From positions 1 to 64,000 of the forward strand of contig CALKUQ010000019.1 of NCBI GenBank assembly GCA_937996705.1: 64,000 bases of DNA. The letters run 5' to 3'. A program made the position numbers and the translations under genes. This document shows positions 44,949 to 53,761 of the stretch, piece by piece; position 1 is the stretch's first letter; every line of letters begins with the position of its first letter. Under the pieces are notes generated by a model, which saw only the letters and a list, made by a program, of their open reading frames with translations, was not told where the DNA came from and did no database searches. The stretch comes from an uncultured Chlamydiae bacterium. GTDB lineage: Bacteria; Chlamydiota; Chlamydiia; Chlamydiales; 2-12-FULL-49-11.

Positions 44949-45953
44949 TTGTCTTTTCGACGGGTTTTTATTGGGATTACGGTTTTGCTTTTTGCGGGAA
45001 TTTTTGTTGCGGGTAAACTAAAGAAGGCTCCTGTTGTAATCAAGGAGATGAGTGTATCAGCGCCTGTTTTGCCTCATTTGCGCACTGTTCAGGAAGTTCA
45101 AGTAACGCAAGCAGTTCAGCCGATAGTGCAACCTGTAAATCTTACGTCGACACCTCCTCAGATTAGAGAAGTCGATCGAGTGAGACGTTTTTTTTCTAAG
45201 GGGATGGATAAATTGCCGATTGTGGAGACTATCACCTATTCCAGTAGAGTCCCTTGGTTAAAGGGAAGGCCTGCTTGGATCGCTGATTATGCTACCCATT
45301 ATCAAACTTCAAGGCATTTTATAGCCAGGAGCTTGAACGGGAAGCTCGACTACATCACGCAAAATATTACTCCAGGTGACAAGTTTAATGTTTTTAAGGA
45401 AGACAAACAAATTCAATTTTATTTTTTAGTCAATTTAAGTGATTGTACAATGGATTTTTACTATCTTGATTTAGATAGTAATGAAAGGGTTTTTTTGAAA
45501 ACCTACATGATAGGTGTCGGGAGACTTGATCCTGCCTCCCCTTCAGGCTGTTTAACTCCCACAGGGAAGTATATGTTAGGTGGTAAAGTAGCTATCTATA
45601 AACCTGGTGTGGAGCATTTTTTTCAAAACCGGAAAACACACATGATCGAAGTGTTTGGTACTAGGTGGCTTCCGTTTGAAGTAGAGCTAGAAAATTGTAC
45701 GGATAGCGCTAAAGGATATGGAATCCATGGTGTCCCTTGCAAGTTCGATCCAGAAAAAAATCTTTTAATCGAGGAAGAAAATAGCGTTGGCTGTTATAAT
45801 AGTGACGGATGTCTCAGGCTTAGAATGAATGACATAGAAGAAATTTTTTCAATTGTCGTTACAAAGCCTACAATCATAGAGATTGTTAAAGACAAGCAGG
45901 GCGTTGTTTTACCAATGTTAAGAGAGAATCTTTTAGATGGCGACAAAAAATAA
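44949..45953 (+). CDS. L,D-transpeptidase (YkuD family), membrane-anchored
   Basis: A 334-residue protein. The start must be TTG 44949, because the frame has a stop at 44922 and no ATG or GTG before it; AAGGGG lies about eight bases upstream. Residues 1-20 form a membrane anchor (VFIGITVLLFAGIFVAG), followed by a Pro/Val-rich linker and a YkuD domain from about 135. The catalytic HxnS-GC-R pattern is intact: GIHGVP (His260) and SDGCLRL (Cys288). Such enzymes make 3-3 peptidoglycan crosslinks or attach proteins to peptidoglycan. It overlaps the accA start by 17 bases. Confidence 0.87.
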   Translation: MSFRRVFIGITVLLFAGIFVAGKLKKAPVVIKEMSVSAPVLPHLRTVQEVQVTQAVQPIVQPVNLTSTPPQIREVDRVRRFFSKGMDKLPIVETITYSSRVPWLKGRPAWIADYATHYQTSRHFIARSLNGKLDYITQNITPGDKFNVFKEDKQIQFYFLVNLSDCTMDFYYLDLDSNERVFLKTYMIGVGRLDPASPSGCLTPTGKYMLGGKVAIYKPGVEHFFQNRKTHMIEVFGTRWLPFEVELENCTDSAKGYGIHGVPCKFDPEKNLLIEEENSVGCYNSDGCLRLRMNDIEEIFSIVVTKPTIIEIVKDKQGVVLPMLRENLLDGDKK

Positions 45954-46761
45954 TTTTACAGCTTGGGAGAGGGTCCAAATTAGTAGGCACCCGGAAAGAC
46001 CCCACACGAGCGACTATATTCAAAATATTTGTGATGAGTTTACCGAACTTCATGGAGATCGGCTTTTTGGCGACGACGGGGCGATTATTGGGGGAATCGG
46101 ATATATCGGAGGGGTAAGATGTCTGATTATAGGTCAAGAAAAAGGGAAAGACACAGAAAGTAGATTAAAAAGAAATTTTGGCATGCCTCATCCGGAAGGG
46201 TATAGAAAAGCTCTTAGATTAATGAAATTCGCGGAAAAATTTGAATTACCCATCGTTACTTTAATCGATACAGCGGGGGCATTTCCAGGACTTGCTGCAG
46301 AAGAGAGAGGTCAAGGATCTGCAATTGCTGTCAATTTGATGGCAATGGCCCAAATTAGAGTTCCAATTATTTGTTTAGTCATTGGAGAGGGTTGTTCTGG
46401 AGGTGCCCTTGGAATCGGAGTGGGCGATACTGTTGCAATGCTTGAGCACGCCTATTATTCTGTGATTTCTCCAGAAGGTTGCGCTTCGATTCTTTGGAAA
46501 GATGCAAAAATGAACGCCCATGCTGCAGAAGTTTTAAAAATTCATGCAGAAGACTTAATCGAGTTTGGGATTGTCGATGAAGTGATTAAAGAGCCTGAAG
46601 GTGGGGCGCATTTAGACTCTTCTTTTATGTATCAATCAGTTAAACAATTTATTCTTGAAAAAATAGAGTCTTTATCTGGATATTCTGCCTACGAACTGCT
46701 TGAGAATAGATATCAGAAGTTTCGTAAAATGGGAAGGTATGATACTCTACTTCCTACATGA
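45937..46761 (+). CDS. accA: acetyl-CoA carboxylase carboxyltransferase alpha subunit, N-terminally short
   Basis: A 274-residue subunit that with AccD transfers CO2 from carboxy-biotin to acetyl-CoA, the first step of fatty acid synthesis. Core motifs are present: AWERVQISRHPERP, RRNFGMP-like KRNFGMPHPEGYRKALRL, LIDTAGAFPGLAAEERGQG, IGEGCSGGALGIGVGD and SVISPEGCASILWKDA. E. coli and Chlamydia AccA (about 319-324) carry roughly 45-50 extra N-terminal residues before the AWERVQ segment. Here that DNA encodes the end of the L,D-transpeptidase in another frame, so the helical N-terminus is truly absent. Confidence 0.93.
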   Translation: MATKNNFTAWERVQISRHPERPHTSDYIQNICDEFTELHGDRLFGDDGAIIGGIGYIGGVRCLIIGQEKGKDTESRLKRNFGMPHPEGYRKALRLMKFAEKFELPIVTLIDTAGAFPGLAAEERGQGSAIAVNLMAMAQIRVPIICLVIGEGCSGGALGIGVGDTVAMLEHAYYSVISPEGCASILWKDAKMNAHAAEVLKIHAEDLIEFGIVDEVIKEPEGGAHLDSSFMYQSVKQFILEKIESLSGYSAYELLENRYQKFRKMGRYDTLLPT

Positions 46762-48560
46762 AGATTTTATTGCAGGCAGCTTTTAAATCAGGAAAGCACG
46801 TTAAGTGGTTGCTTTTTTCTTTTATCACCCTTTGTTGTCTGACTATTGCTGATCAATTAGAGATGCTCACTCTCGGCGTCATTATTAATAATGTCGGCTC
46901 AAGTGGGGGAGATGGAGGGGTACATCTCCCATTTCATCGCTTCCTTACAGAAATCAAGGGTTTTTTTCAGTCAAGTGAGTTTAAAATTCAAAGGATTGGA
47001 ATTGCGCTAATTTTTGTCGCTCTATTTAAGGCGGGATCGCTCTTTTTCAGTAGGTATGCAACAAGAATTTTGGCTATAAAGATTAGCAGAGATTTGCGAC
47101 AGAGGTACTTTGAACATATTCAACACCTTTCGATGAGTTTTTATCAAAAATATAATATCGGATCTCTCTCGACTAGGGTAGTTGGAGATGCAAGTCAAAT
47201 CGCCCTCTCTATAAATTCGTGGATTACAAATTATCTTCGAACTCCCCTTACAGTAATTACGACGCTTACGGGCTGCTTTTATTTGTCTTGGAAGCTCTCT
47301 CTTATTATTTTTGTAGGGGTCCCTCTTATTATTTTTCCCGTTCGAATCATCACGAAAAGGGTCAAAAAAATTACAAGGGTTTTGCAAAAAAATCAAGAAC
47401 GGTTTGCCTCTGTTTTAATAGATTTTTTGGCAGGGATTCAAACTGTAAAAATTTTCTCCATGGAAAAGTATACCTGCAAAAAATATAAAGAGCAAAATGA
47501 TGATATGGAGTATCTTGAGACAAAAACTAGTCGTTATGATTTAATGACTAGGCCGATTCTCCATTTTGTAACAACTTTTTGTCTTGTAGTGATTCTCTTT
47601 ATAGGTCTTTATGGGATGAAAATGGAGCTGGCAGAACTGATTGTTTTTTGCGGACTGCTTCATCTGTTTTATGAGCCTATAAGGAAATTTGCCGACGAAA
47701 ATGCTTGCGTACAACGGGGTGTTGTTGCAGCCGAAAGACTATTTGAAGTGCTCAATATTGAGCCTGAAATTATTGATGAAAAAGGAGCTATAGAAAAAAT
47801 TTCTTTTGAAGAGGGTATTGTCTTTGACAATGTCTGGTTTCGCTACGAAGAAGATTGGGTTTTAAAAGGGGTTAGTTTTAAAGTTAACAAGGGTGAAACT
47901 GTAGCGATCGTTGGCCCGACAGGCTCAGGGAAATCGACGATTCTTCAACTTATTCCAAGGTTATACGAAGTAGAGAGAGGCGGGGTATTTCTTGATGGAA
48001 AGCCTCTTCAAAGATATACGCAAAAATCTGTTAGGTCTCTTATTTCGTATGTTCCTCAAAAGCCGTTCCTTTTCAATGACACAATTCGAGATAATATTGT
48101 TTATGGTAAAGATGTATCTGATAATGAGCTTATAGAAGCTTCTACAAAAGCGTATGCGCACGAATTTATCAAAGATTTTCCACGTCAGTACGAAACCCAC
48201 ATAGCAGACATGGGGAAAAATCTATCTGGGGGACAGCAGCAACGTATCGCGATTGCAAGAGCTCTTGTAAAAAACTCTCCCATTCTTATTCTTGATGAAG
48301 CGACATCCTCTTTGGACGCTGTTAGTGAACAAAAAATTAAGCTTGCGATAGAAGGTCTCCAAGGGGAAATGACTCAAATTATTGTCGCCCATCGCCTCTC
48401 AACAATAGAACATGCAGATAAAATTATTTATATTGAAAAAGGGATTAAATTAGGAGAAGGGTCAAAAGAAGAACTTCTTAGGACTTGCCCCCCTTTTAGA
48501 GCTATGTGGGAAGCCTCTTCGCTTGAGATAACTGAAGAAGTTAGCTTTTCAAACCACTAA
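46758..48560 (+). CDS. msbA: ABC exporter, MsbA-like (fused membrane and ATPase domains)
   Basis: A 600-residue half-transporter. The membrane domain (1-320) has six helices and a long extracytoplasmic loop after the first. The ATPase domain carries GPTGSGKST (386-394), the LSGGQQQRIAIARAL signature, ILILDEATSSLD and the H-loop IVAHRLS. It starts four bases inside accA. The same accA-exporter pair is annotated msbA in C. trachomatis as I recall, so it probably flips lipid A core to the periplasmic side. Substrate is inferred from order only. It overlaps the end of the convergent LysR gene. Confidence 0.88.
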   Translation: MKILLQAAFKSGKHVKWLLFSFITLCCLTIADQLEMLTLGVIINNVGSSGGDGGVHLPFHRFLTEIKGFFQSSEFKIQRIGIALIFVALFKAGSLFFSRYATRILAIKISRDLRQRYFEHIQHLSMSFYQKYNIGSLSTRVVGDASQIALSINSWITNYLRTPLTVITTLTGCFYLSWKLSLIIFVGVPLIIFPVRIITKRVKKITRVLQKNQERFASVLIDFLAGIQTVKIFSMEKYTCKKYKEQNDDMEYLETKTSRYDLMTRPILHFVTTFCLVVILFIGLYGMKMELAELIVFCGLLHLFYEPIRKFADENACVQRGVVAAERLFEVLNIEPEIIDEKGAIEKISFEEGIVFDNVWFRYEEDWVLKGVSFKVNKGETVAIVGPTGSGKSTILQLIPRLYEVERGGVFLDGKPLQRYTQKSVRSLISYVPQKPFLFNDTIRDNIVYGKDVSDNELIEASTKAYAHEFIKDFPRQYETHIADMGKNLSGGQQQRIAIARALVKNSPILILDEATSSLDAVSEQKIKLAIEGLQGEMTQIIVAHRLSTIEHADKIIYIEKGIKLGEGSKEELLRTCPPFRAMWEASSLEITEEVSFSNH

Positions 48561-49408
48561 ATTTTTTCCGGTTGAATGTGTCCAATCATGTACTTTGCTA
48601 GAGTTTTTAGGGCAGAGGTGGGGCTTTCTTGAACTAACAGTGAAATTTGAGCATCTTCTAGCTGAGGAAGAGATTCGTCTTTTTTTAATTCGCTACTGAT
48701 TAAATAGGTCGGAAGTATAGCCAGCCCTAGTCCAGCTTTTACAGCTGCGAGAATTCCAGCAAGACTAGGGCTTGTATAAACGATTCGAGAGGGGATATTA
48801 TTTTTTGCAAGAGTATTTAAAGCTCTTTCTCTGTAGACACAAGGATCGGGACTTAGAATTAAAGGAATCGGCTGAAGAGAAGGGGGGAGAAAATTTTTTG
48901 ATTTTTTACACACCCAAGATAAAGACTCGTCCCAAACTTTTATGCTGTTTTTGTGAGGATTTAACCGGGTCTCTTTAATCAAAACAAGATCATACTCATG
49001 GGATTCAAATCCCTTGATGAGATTTTGTGTATAGTCGCAAGAGACGCTTATATGAATATCTGGGTAGATTTGGATAAAATCTGCTAGAATTGTAGATAAA
49101 TAGGTTGTTGCAAACGCTTCTGGAGTTCCGATTTTTACCTCTCCTCGAAGAGGAGTTTCTTGAAAGTGGGCGAGCATTTTGGCTTCAGTATCGATGATTG
49201 TTTGGGCGTAAGCGATTAACTCTTCTCCATCTGGAGTGATGGTGACGGTTCGATTATTGCGATTTAAGAGAGCTCTTCCTACATACGATTCAAGCTTATT
49301 TAGCTGTAAGCTCAAAGCCGACTGGGAAAGATGGACCTTTTCTGCAGCTTTTGTAAAATTTTTAGTAGTAGCTAAAATAAGAAAGTTTTTTAAGAGTTCA
49401 ATATCCAT
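48557..49408 (-). CDS. LysR-family transcriptional regulator
   Basis: A 283-residue regulator. The start at 49408 (MDIELLKNFLILATTKNFTK) gives the standard LysR N-terminus; upstream in-frame codons would add a hydrophobic leader unlike the family. The winged helix-turn-helix covers residues 1-60 (AAEKVHLSQSALSLQLNKLE), and a periplasmic-binding-like effector domain follows (GEVKIGTPEAFATTYL). It is divergent from the bicarbonate-transporter gene with 95 bases between them, the usual arrangement for a LysR protein and its target. Confidence 0.92.
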   Translation of the reverse strand: MDIELLKNFLILATTKNFTKAAEKVHLSQSALSLQLNKLESYVGRALLNRNNRTVTITPDGEELIAYAQTIIDTEAKMLAHFQETPLRGEVKIGTPEAFATTYLSTILADFIQIYPDIHISVSCDYTQNLIKGFESHEYDLVLIKETRLNPHKNSIKVWDESLSWVCKKSKNFLPPSLQPIPLILSPDPCVYRERALNTLAKNNIPSRIVYTSPSLAGILAAVKAGLGLAILPTYLISSELKKDESLPQLEDAQISLLVQESPTSALKTLAKYMIGHIQPEKI

Positions 49409-49503
49409 CCCTCTATTATAATAAATAAAACTCATTACTCCAATAAAAATAATTAATTTTCCAAATAAATCAAGGTTTGAGATCATTATTGACGGAGGTT
49501 AAA

Positions 49504-50466
49504 ATGGGTACAATCAATCTGAGCTCTTTAGTAAATCTGCCACTCCTCTCCTTTTTTTTCTCGACCGTATTAGGAATTTTCGGGATAAAGTTTACATGTA
49601 ATGCGGTTATAAAAAAAATTATAACTTACTCTGTTTTGGTTTTAATTGGATTAAAAGGGGGGATTGCCCTCCCCCAAAATTTTTCCAACTCATCAGGCCC
49701 CTTTTTTTCGATTTTATTTTTTCTCTCCCTTTGGGGTTTTTTACAGCCTGTTCTCTCATTTTTCGTTCTAAAAAGGGTTACTGCTCTAGAGCTTCCTACT
49801 ATAGCAGTAATTGGAGCCTGTTTCGGGTCTGTAAGCATGATAACTTTCATTACAGGGATAGCTTTTTTAGAAAATTTGGATATCTATTATCAAAAAATTA
49901 CTATACCCATCCTTGCTATTATGGAGTTTCCTGCGATTATCTCAGGGATTTATTTGGCCAAGAGGGTTTTAAAATCAAAGCTATCAATTGGTAAAACAAT
50001 TTTTCACTCGGTTGTAAATTTAGCAACCCTTTCGATCTTATTTGGATTAGTTATGGGGGTGTTGCTCGGCTTTTTGGGGGTTTCAACATTCAGTCAAGCT
50101 TCAACGTCAATATTTAATGTGTTAGTAGCTCTATTTCTCTTTGATCTTGGGGGGGGGATTTCAACAGGATTTAAAAATAAGTTCTCTTTTTCTGTATTTG
50201 CGTTCGGTTGTTACATGCCCCTGCTAAGCGCCCTTGTAGGTCTTTTCGTAAGTTATTTTCTTCAACTCGATATAGGGACAGCTACCTTAGTGGTCTTGCT
50301 TTGCGCAAGCGCCTCCTATATTGCAGTCCCGGCCGCGATGCGCTTGATTCTGCCTCAGGCTGATGAGAGGGTCTATCTGCCCCTATCTTTGGGAGTTGCT
50401 TTTCCTTTTAATGTCGTTTTGGGGATACCGTTATACTATTATTGTGCTTCTAAATTATTAGGGTGA
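49504..50466 (+). CDS. SbtA-like sodium-dependent bicarbonate transporter
   Basis: A 320-residue membrane protein with about ten helices, in two similar halves. Family landmarks: LVLIGLKGGIALP, IGACFGSVSMITFITGIAF, LAIMEFPAIISGIYLA, and the well-conserved ASASYIAVPAAMRL with LPLSLGVAFPFNVVLGIPLY. These match the SbtA (DUF897) family, known from cyanobacteria for high-affinity bicarbonate uptake but widespread in bacteria. ATG 49504 follows GGAGG by five bases. In this organism bicarbonate could feed AccA-type carboxylation; the substrate is inferred from family. Confidence 0.85.
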   Translation: MGTINLSSLVNLPLLSFFFSTVLGIFGIKFTCNAVIKKIITYSVLVLIGLKGGIALPQNFSNSSGPFFSILFFLSLWGFLQPVLSFFVLKRVTALELPTIAVIGACFGSVSMITFITGIAFLENLDIYYQKITIPILAIMEFPAIISGIYLAKRVLKSKLSIGKTIFHSVVNLATLSILFGLVMGVLLGFLGVSTFSQASTSIFNVLVALFLFDLGGGISTGFKNKFSFSVFAFGCYMPLLSALVGLFVSYFLQLDIGTATLVVLLCASASYIAVPAAMRLILPQADERVYLPLSLGVAFPFNVVLGIPLYYYCASKLLG

Positions 50467-50491
50467 TTCAAAAGAAGGGTAGTGAAAGCGT

Positions 50492-51406
50492 ATGTTTGTT
50501 AACGTCGATGAGGCAGTAGAGATTTTAAGTAAAGGGGGCAATGTAATTATTCCCACCGAAACTGTTTATGGTCTTGCAGGGTCAATAAAACACCCAAAAG
50601 CAATTGATTCCATTTATGATTTAAAAGGGAGGCCTCGTCAAAATCCGCTAATTGTCCATGTTTCTAATATCGATCAAGTCTTAGATTTAATAGAGGAGCC
50701 GCCCAAACATTTTTTTGATCTAATAGATTCCTTTTGGCCAGGACCCCTTACTTTAATCGTAAAAAGCAAAACGCAAATAAATAGAGCCATTACAGGGGGG
50801 CTTTCTACAATTGCGATACGAATGCCAAATCATCCCCAAGCACTTGAGGTAATTGAGAAAGTAGGTCCCCTCGCAGCCCCTTCTGCCAATTTATCAGGAA
50901 AGCCTTCAGGAACGCGATACCTTCATCTTGAACACGATTTTGGTAGGGAGATTCCTGTATTAGAGGGGGAGGAGCCAATTTACGGTGTTGAATCGACAAT
51001 TTTAGGGTGGATCAACGACTCGTGGCAAGTTTTACGACCTGGATTTTTAAATATTTGTAGCCTTGAGGAGGTTCTAAATCAAAAGCTAAATAACTCTTTT
51101 GAAAAAATTTCCCCTGGTTCTATGTTCAAACATTACAGCCCCGACGCTAAAATTGTTACAGATCTGGATTCCATTTCAGATGTAGATGCGATTTTGGGGT
51201 TTGAAAATAGGCCATACTCCTCAAACGCCCCCTTTTTTTCCCTAGGAAGGGATGATGAGCCAGAGTTAATCGCCCATCGATTGTATGATTTATTAAGAAA
51301 AATGGACGAGTTTAGGTTTTCTAGAGTCTGGATCGATACAAAATTGCCCAATGAGGGTCTTTACTATGCAATTTTAGAAAAAATCCACAAGGCAGCGTTT
51401 TCTTGA
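50492..51406 (+). CDS. sua5: threonylcarbamoyl-AMP synthase (Sua5/TsaC)
   Basis: A 304-residue enzyme making threonylcarbamoyl-AMP from threonine, bicarbonate and ATP for the t6A modification of tRNAs. The YrdC fold motifs are clear: VIIPTETVYGLAGS, DLKGRPRQNPLIVHVS, FWPGPLTLIVKS, IAIRMPNHPQAL and LAAPSANLSGKPSGT. It has the extra C-terminal Sua5 domain (about 215-304; SPGSMFKHYSPDA) that the short TsaC form lacks. It lies 25 bases after the bicarbonate transporter; since bicarbonate is a substrate, co-transcription is interesting. Confidence 0.94.
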   Translation: MFVNVDEAVEILSKGGNVIIPTETVYGLAGSIKHPKAIDSIYDLKGRPRQNPLIVHVSNIDQVLDLIEEPPKHFFDLIDSFWPGPLTLIVKSKTQINRAITGGLSTIAIRMPNHPQALEVIEKVGPLAAPSANLSGKPSGTRYLHLEHDFGREIPVLEGEEPIYGVESTILGWINDSWQVLRPGFLNICSLEEVLNQKLNNSFEKISPGSMFKHYSPDAKIVTDLDSISDVDAILGFENRPYSSNAPFFSLGRDDEPELIAHRLYDLLRKMDEFRFSRVWIDTKLPNEGLYYAILEKIHKAAFS

Positions 51407-51456
51407 TGAGTAGCACGCCGGGTTTTAACTAGCAGATAAGCTTAATAATGAAAATT

Positions 51457-51891
51457 TTAAGAACTATAAAGTTTCGTTTCTGAAAACTCTGAAATGTTGT
51501 AAAGATAGGTCACTCTCCCTTTGTTTATTTCGATTGCGTCATTCTCGATTGTTAAAGAGAGACAAGAAGCGCTTTTTGCGAAAGAAGTGATGTTTTCCAC
51601 CACAGTATTTAAGCGTTTTTCTGAAAATTCGAAGTTTGGAAAGCTAGCTCTAAAAGAGTGTTTGATCATCTCGGGAGGGGGGAGGGTTTTTTTTAGATCT
51701 AGGGAGAATTTGACTTGGGGATTGGCAGGAGAAGTTATTTTTGCGAAACAAAGCTTAAAGATTTTAATTGCCACTTCTGCAATTCTGCAAATCGCTCTAT
51801 AGAAAATTACAATAGGTTTTAGAATTGCATTTTTAGCTTTTGAGTAGCCTATATCGGCTAAAGGGGAGGGGTAAGGGGCTAATTTTTGCAT
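51457..51891 (-). CDS. unknown protein, 144 residues
   Basis: Not recognised. The N-terminal half is basic with amphipathic or weakly hydrophobic helices (ILKPIVIFYRAICRIAEVAI, KIFKLCFAKI), the C-terminal half is soluble with a predicted strand pair (LSLTIENDAIEINKGRVTYL). It resembles the general style of the other short membrane-associated unknowns in the window (15453-16592, 56045-56671), without convincing sequence identity. Convergent with sua5. Confidence 0.55.
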   Translation of the reverse strand: MQKLAPYPSPLADIGYSKAKNAILKPIVIFYRAICRIAEVAIKIFKLCFAKITSPANPQVKFSLDLKKTLPPPEMIKHSFRASFPNFEFSEKRLNTVVENITSFAKSASCLSLTIENDAIEINKGRVTYLYNISEFSETKLYSS

Positions 51892-51946
51892 AACACTCTT
51901 ATGATTGGAGCCAGTATATCTTAATTAATTGTTTAAAACCAGAGAT

Positions 51947-52663
51947 TTAAGATTTTGAGACGCTGAGAAGATTGAGTTTCATGAGGCTGGCTTTAAGTTG
52001 TTCGTTTTCAGGCTTGTCAAACGCTCCGCTTTCGCTCATCCATTTTAGATAGTGCTTGGGAAGAGATTCTAGAGGTTCTCCTCGATATTTTCCAAATGGC
52101 ATTTGTCTCAGGTCTGTAGTGGTGTTTGAGTTATAAATGAGATTATAGACTTCTTGAATAGGAAGATCATCAATCATTTGGGAAAAAATTTTATAGAGGA
52201 CCATGACATCATCTAAAGCTCTGTGGGCTTGATTAGCCTCGATTCCGTAAATTTCTCTAAGGTATTGAAGGGGGTGTTTAGGAAGGTCTGGGCGGTATTT
52301 TCTTGCCCACTTAAGGGTGTCAATATAGGTGAAATTGGGCATGATTAATCCAGCTCGCTTGGATTCATGAATCAGGAAGTGTTTATCGAAAGTGTCGTTG
52401 TTGTGCGCGATCAAAATTACATCTCCAGAACAAAAATCAAAAAATTCTTTTCCAATTACGGAAAAATTTGGTTGGTCTTTAACCATATCATCAGTAATCC
52501 CAGTGATTTGAACACACTCTTGTGGAATCGGTACTTCTGGATTTACAAGCTTGCAAAAAGAGAGATTTCTTACGGGGTCAAAAGCGGCAATTTCTGTAAT
52601 GCGATCTCTATCTGGTTTTACGCCTGTAGTTTCAGTATCATAATAAATGGGTCTAGGGCTCAT
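51947..52663 (-). CDS. DnaQ-like 3'-5' exonuclease with DUF3820 domain (ExoX-type)
   Basis: A 238-residue nuclease. The DEDDh fold covers about 1-170: YYDTETTG (Asp9, Glu11), AHNNDTFDKHFL and AHRALDDVMVL. The C-terminal MPFGKYRGEPLESLPKHYLKWM is the DUF3820 motif found in E. coli exonuclease X and some DNA polymerase III epsilon relatives. ATG 52663 is chosen from the GGAG eight bases upstream. It probably trims single-stranded DNA in repair or recombination; Chlamydia has similar extra DnaQ proteins. Confidence 0.88.
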   Translation of the reverse strand: MSPRPIYYDTETTGVKPDRDRITEIAAFDPVRNLSFCKLVNPEVPIPQECVQITGITDDMVKDQPNFSVIGKEFFDFCSGDVILIAHNNDTFDKHFLIHESKRAGLIMPNFTYIDTLKWARKYRPDLPKHPLQYLREIYGIEANQAHRALDDVMVLYKIFSQMIDDLPIQEVYNLIYNSNTTTDLRQMPFGKYRGEPLESLPKHYLKWMSESGAFDKPENEQLKASLMKLNLLSVSKS

Positions 52664-52744
52664 TGATTTTCTCCGGTAAGAAAAAAAGGTTAGCAAAAGA
52701 ACTTATTTGATGGTATCTAAAAAATGAAGTAGACTAGTTGGTGT

Positions 52745-53761
52745 ATGAGCTGTAAAGTTACTTACAATTATTCAAAGAGTGATCCAGAGAAGGTTCTTGA
52801 CTTGCTGGGGAAGGAAAAGGCTATTCTGGCTTTGGAAGATATGCTCTTAATTCGACATTTTGAACAGCGAGGGGAGCAGGCTTATCAGTCAGGAAAAGTT
52901 TGGGGATTTTATCACGCCTACATTGGACAAGAGGCAATTCAAACAGCTGCCGTTTTTGCCCTGGGAAAGAAGGAGCACTATTGGACAACGACTTATAGAT
53001 GTCATGCTCTAGCGCTTTTACTCGGGATGAGTCCAAAAGAGGGTTTTTCTGAATTGTATGGAAAGGCTAATGGAAACGCCGGTGGAAGGGGTGGTTCTAT
53101 GCACATGTATACCGACAATATGTTTGGGGGAGATGGAATTGTTGGAGGGCAATGGGCTCTTGGCGCTGGACTTGCGTTCAGTTTAAAGTACAAAAATATC
53201 CCAGGACAGGTCGCGGTCTGTTTTGGTGGAGATGGCTCCGTTGCTCAAGGGACTTTTCATGAGGCAATGAATATGGCAGCCCTTTGGAAATTGCCCTTAA
53301 TGGTAGTAATTGAAAATAATCACCTTGGAATGGGTACGCAAATTCATAGGGCGATTGCTAATTTGCCAATCGGAGAGAATGTGGCAAAATCCTATGGGGT
53401 AAAGAGTTATACTGTAGATGGAATGGATTTTTGCGACTGCTATTTTGTTTTTAAAGAGGCTTTTGACTGGATTCAGAAAACAGGAGAGCCAGTTATCATA
53501 GAAGCTGCTTGTCATAGATTTAGGGGGCATTCTATTTCAGATGGAGCAAGTTACCGGACAAAGGAAGAATTGGCAAAAATTGTACAGAGAGATCCGATAC
53601 TAATTTTTTCTGACTATTTAAAAAACAAAGGGTGGATTACGGAAGGCGAACTTGAGGAAAAGAGAAAAGCAAAACGGGATGAGATGATTGCTGCGATGAA
53701 ATTTGCTGATGAGAGCCCTTTCCCCGATATTAACACGCTAGAAGAGGGTGTCATCGTTTGA
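52745..53761 (+). CDS. pdhA: pyruvate dehydrogenase E1 component, alpha subunit
   Basis: A 338-residue subunit of the heterotetrameric E1 that decarboxylates pyruvate. The thiamine-diphosphate motif GGDGSVAQGTFHEAMNMAAL ending in VVIENN (GDG-N30-NN) is intact; FYHAYIGQEAIQ near the N-terminus and the phosphorylation-loop-like GHSISDGASYRTKEEL are typical. First gene of pdhA-pdhB-pdhC; it ends by overlapping the pdhB start. The product supplies acetyl-CoA for the fatty acid genes nearby (accA, fabH, fabD). Confidence 0.96.
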   Translation: MSCKVTYNYSKSDPEKVLDLLGKEKAILALEDMLLIRHFEQRGEQAYQSGKVWGFYHAYIGQEAIQTAAVFALGKKEHYWTTTYRCHALALLLGMSPKEGFSELYGKANGNAGGRGGSMHMYTDNMFGGDGIVGGQWALGAGLAFSLKYKNIPGQVAVCFGGDGSVAQGTFHEAMNMAALWKLPLMVVIENNHLGMGTQIHRAIANLPIGENVAKSYGVKSYTVDGMDFCDCYFVFKEAFDWIQKTGEPVIIEAACHRFRGHSISDGASYRTKEELAKIVQRDPILIFSDYLKNKGWITEGELEEKRKAKRDEMIAAMKFADESPFPDINTLEEGVIV

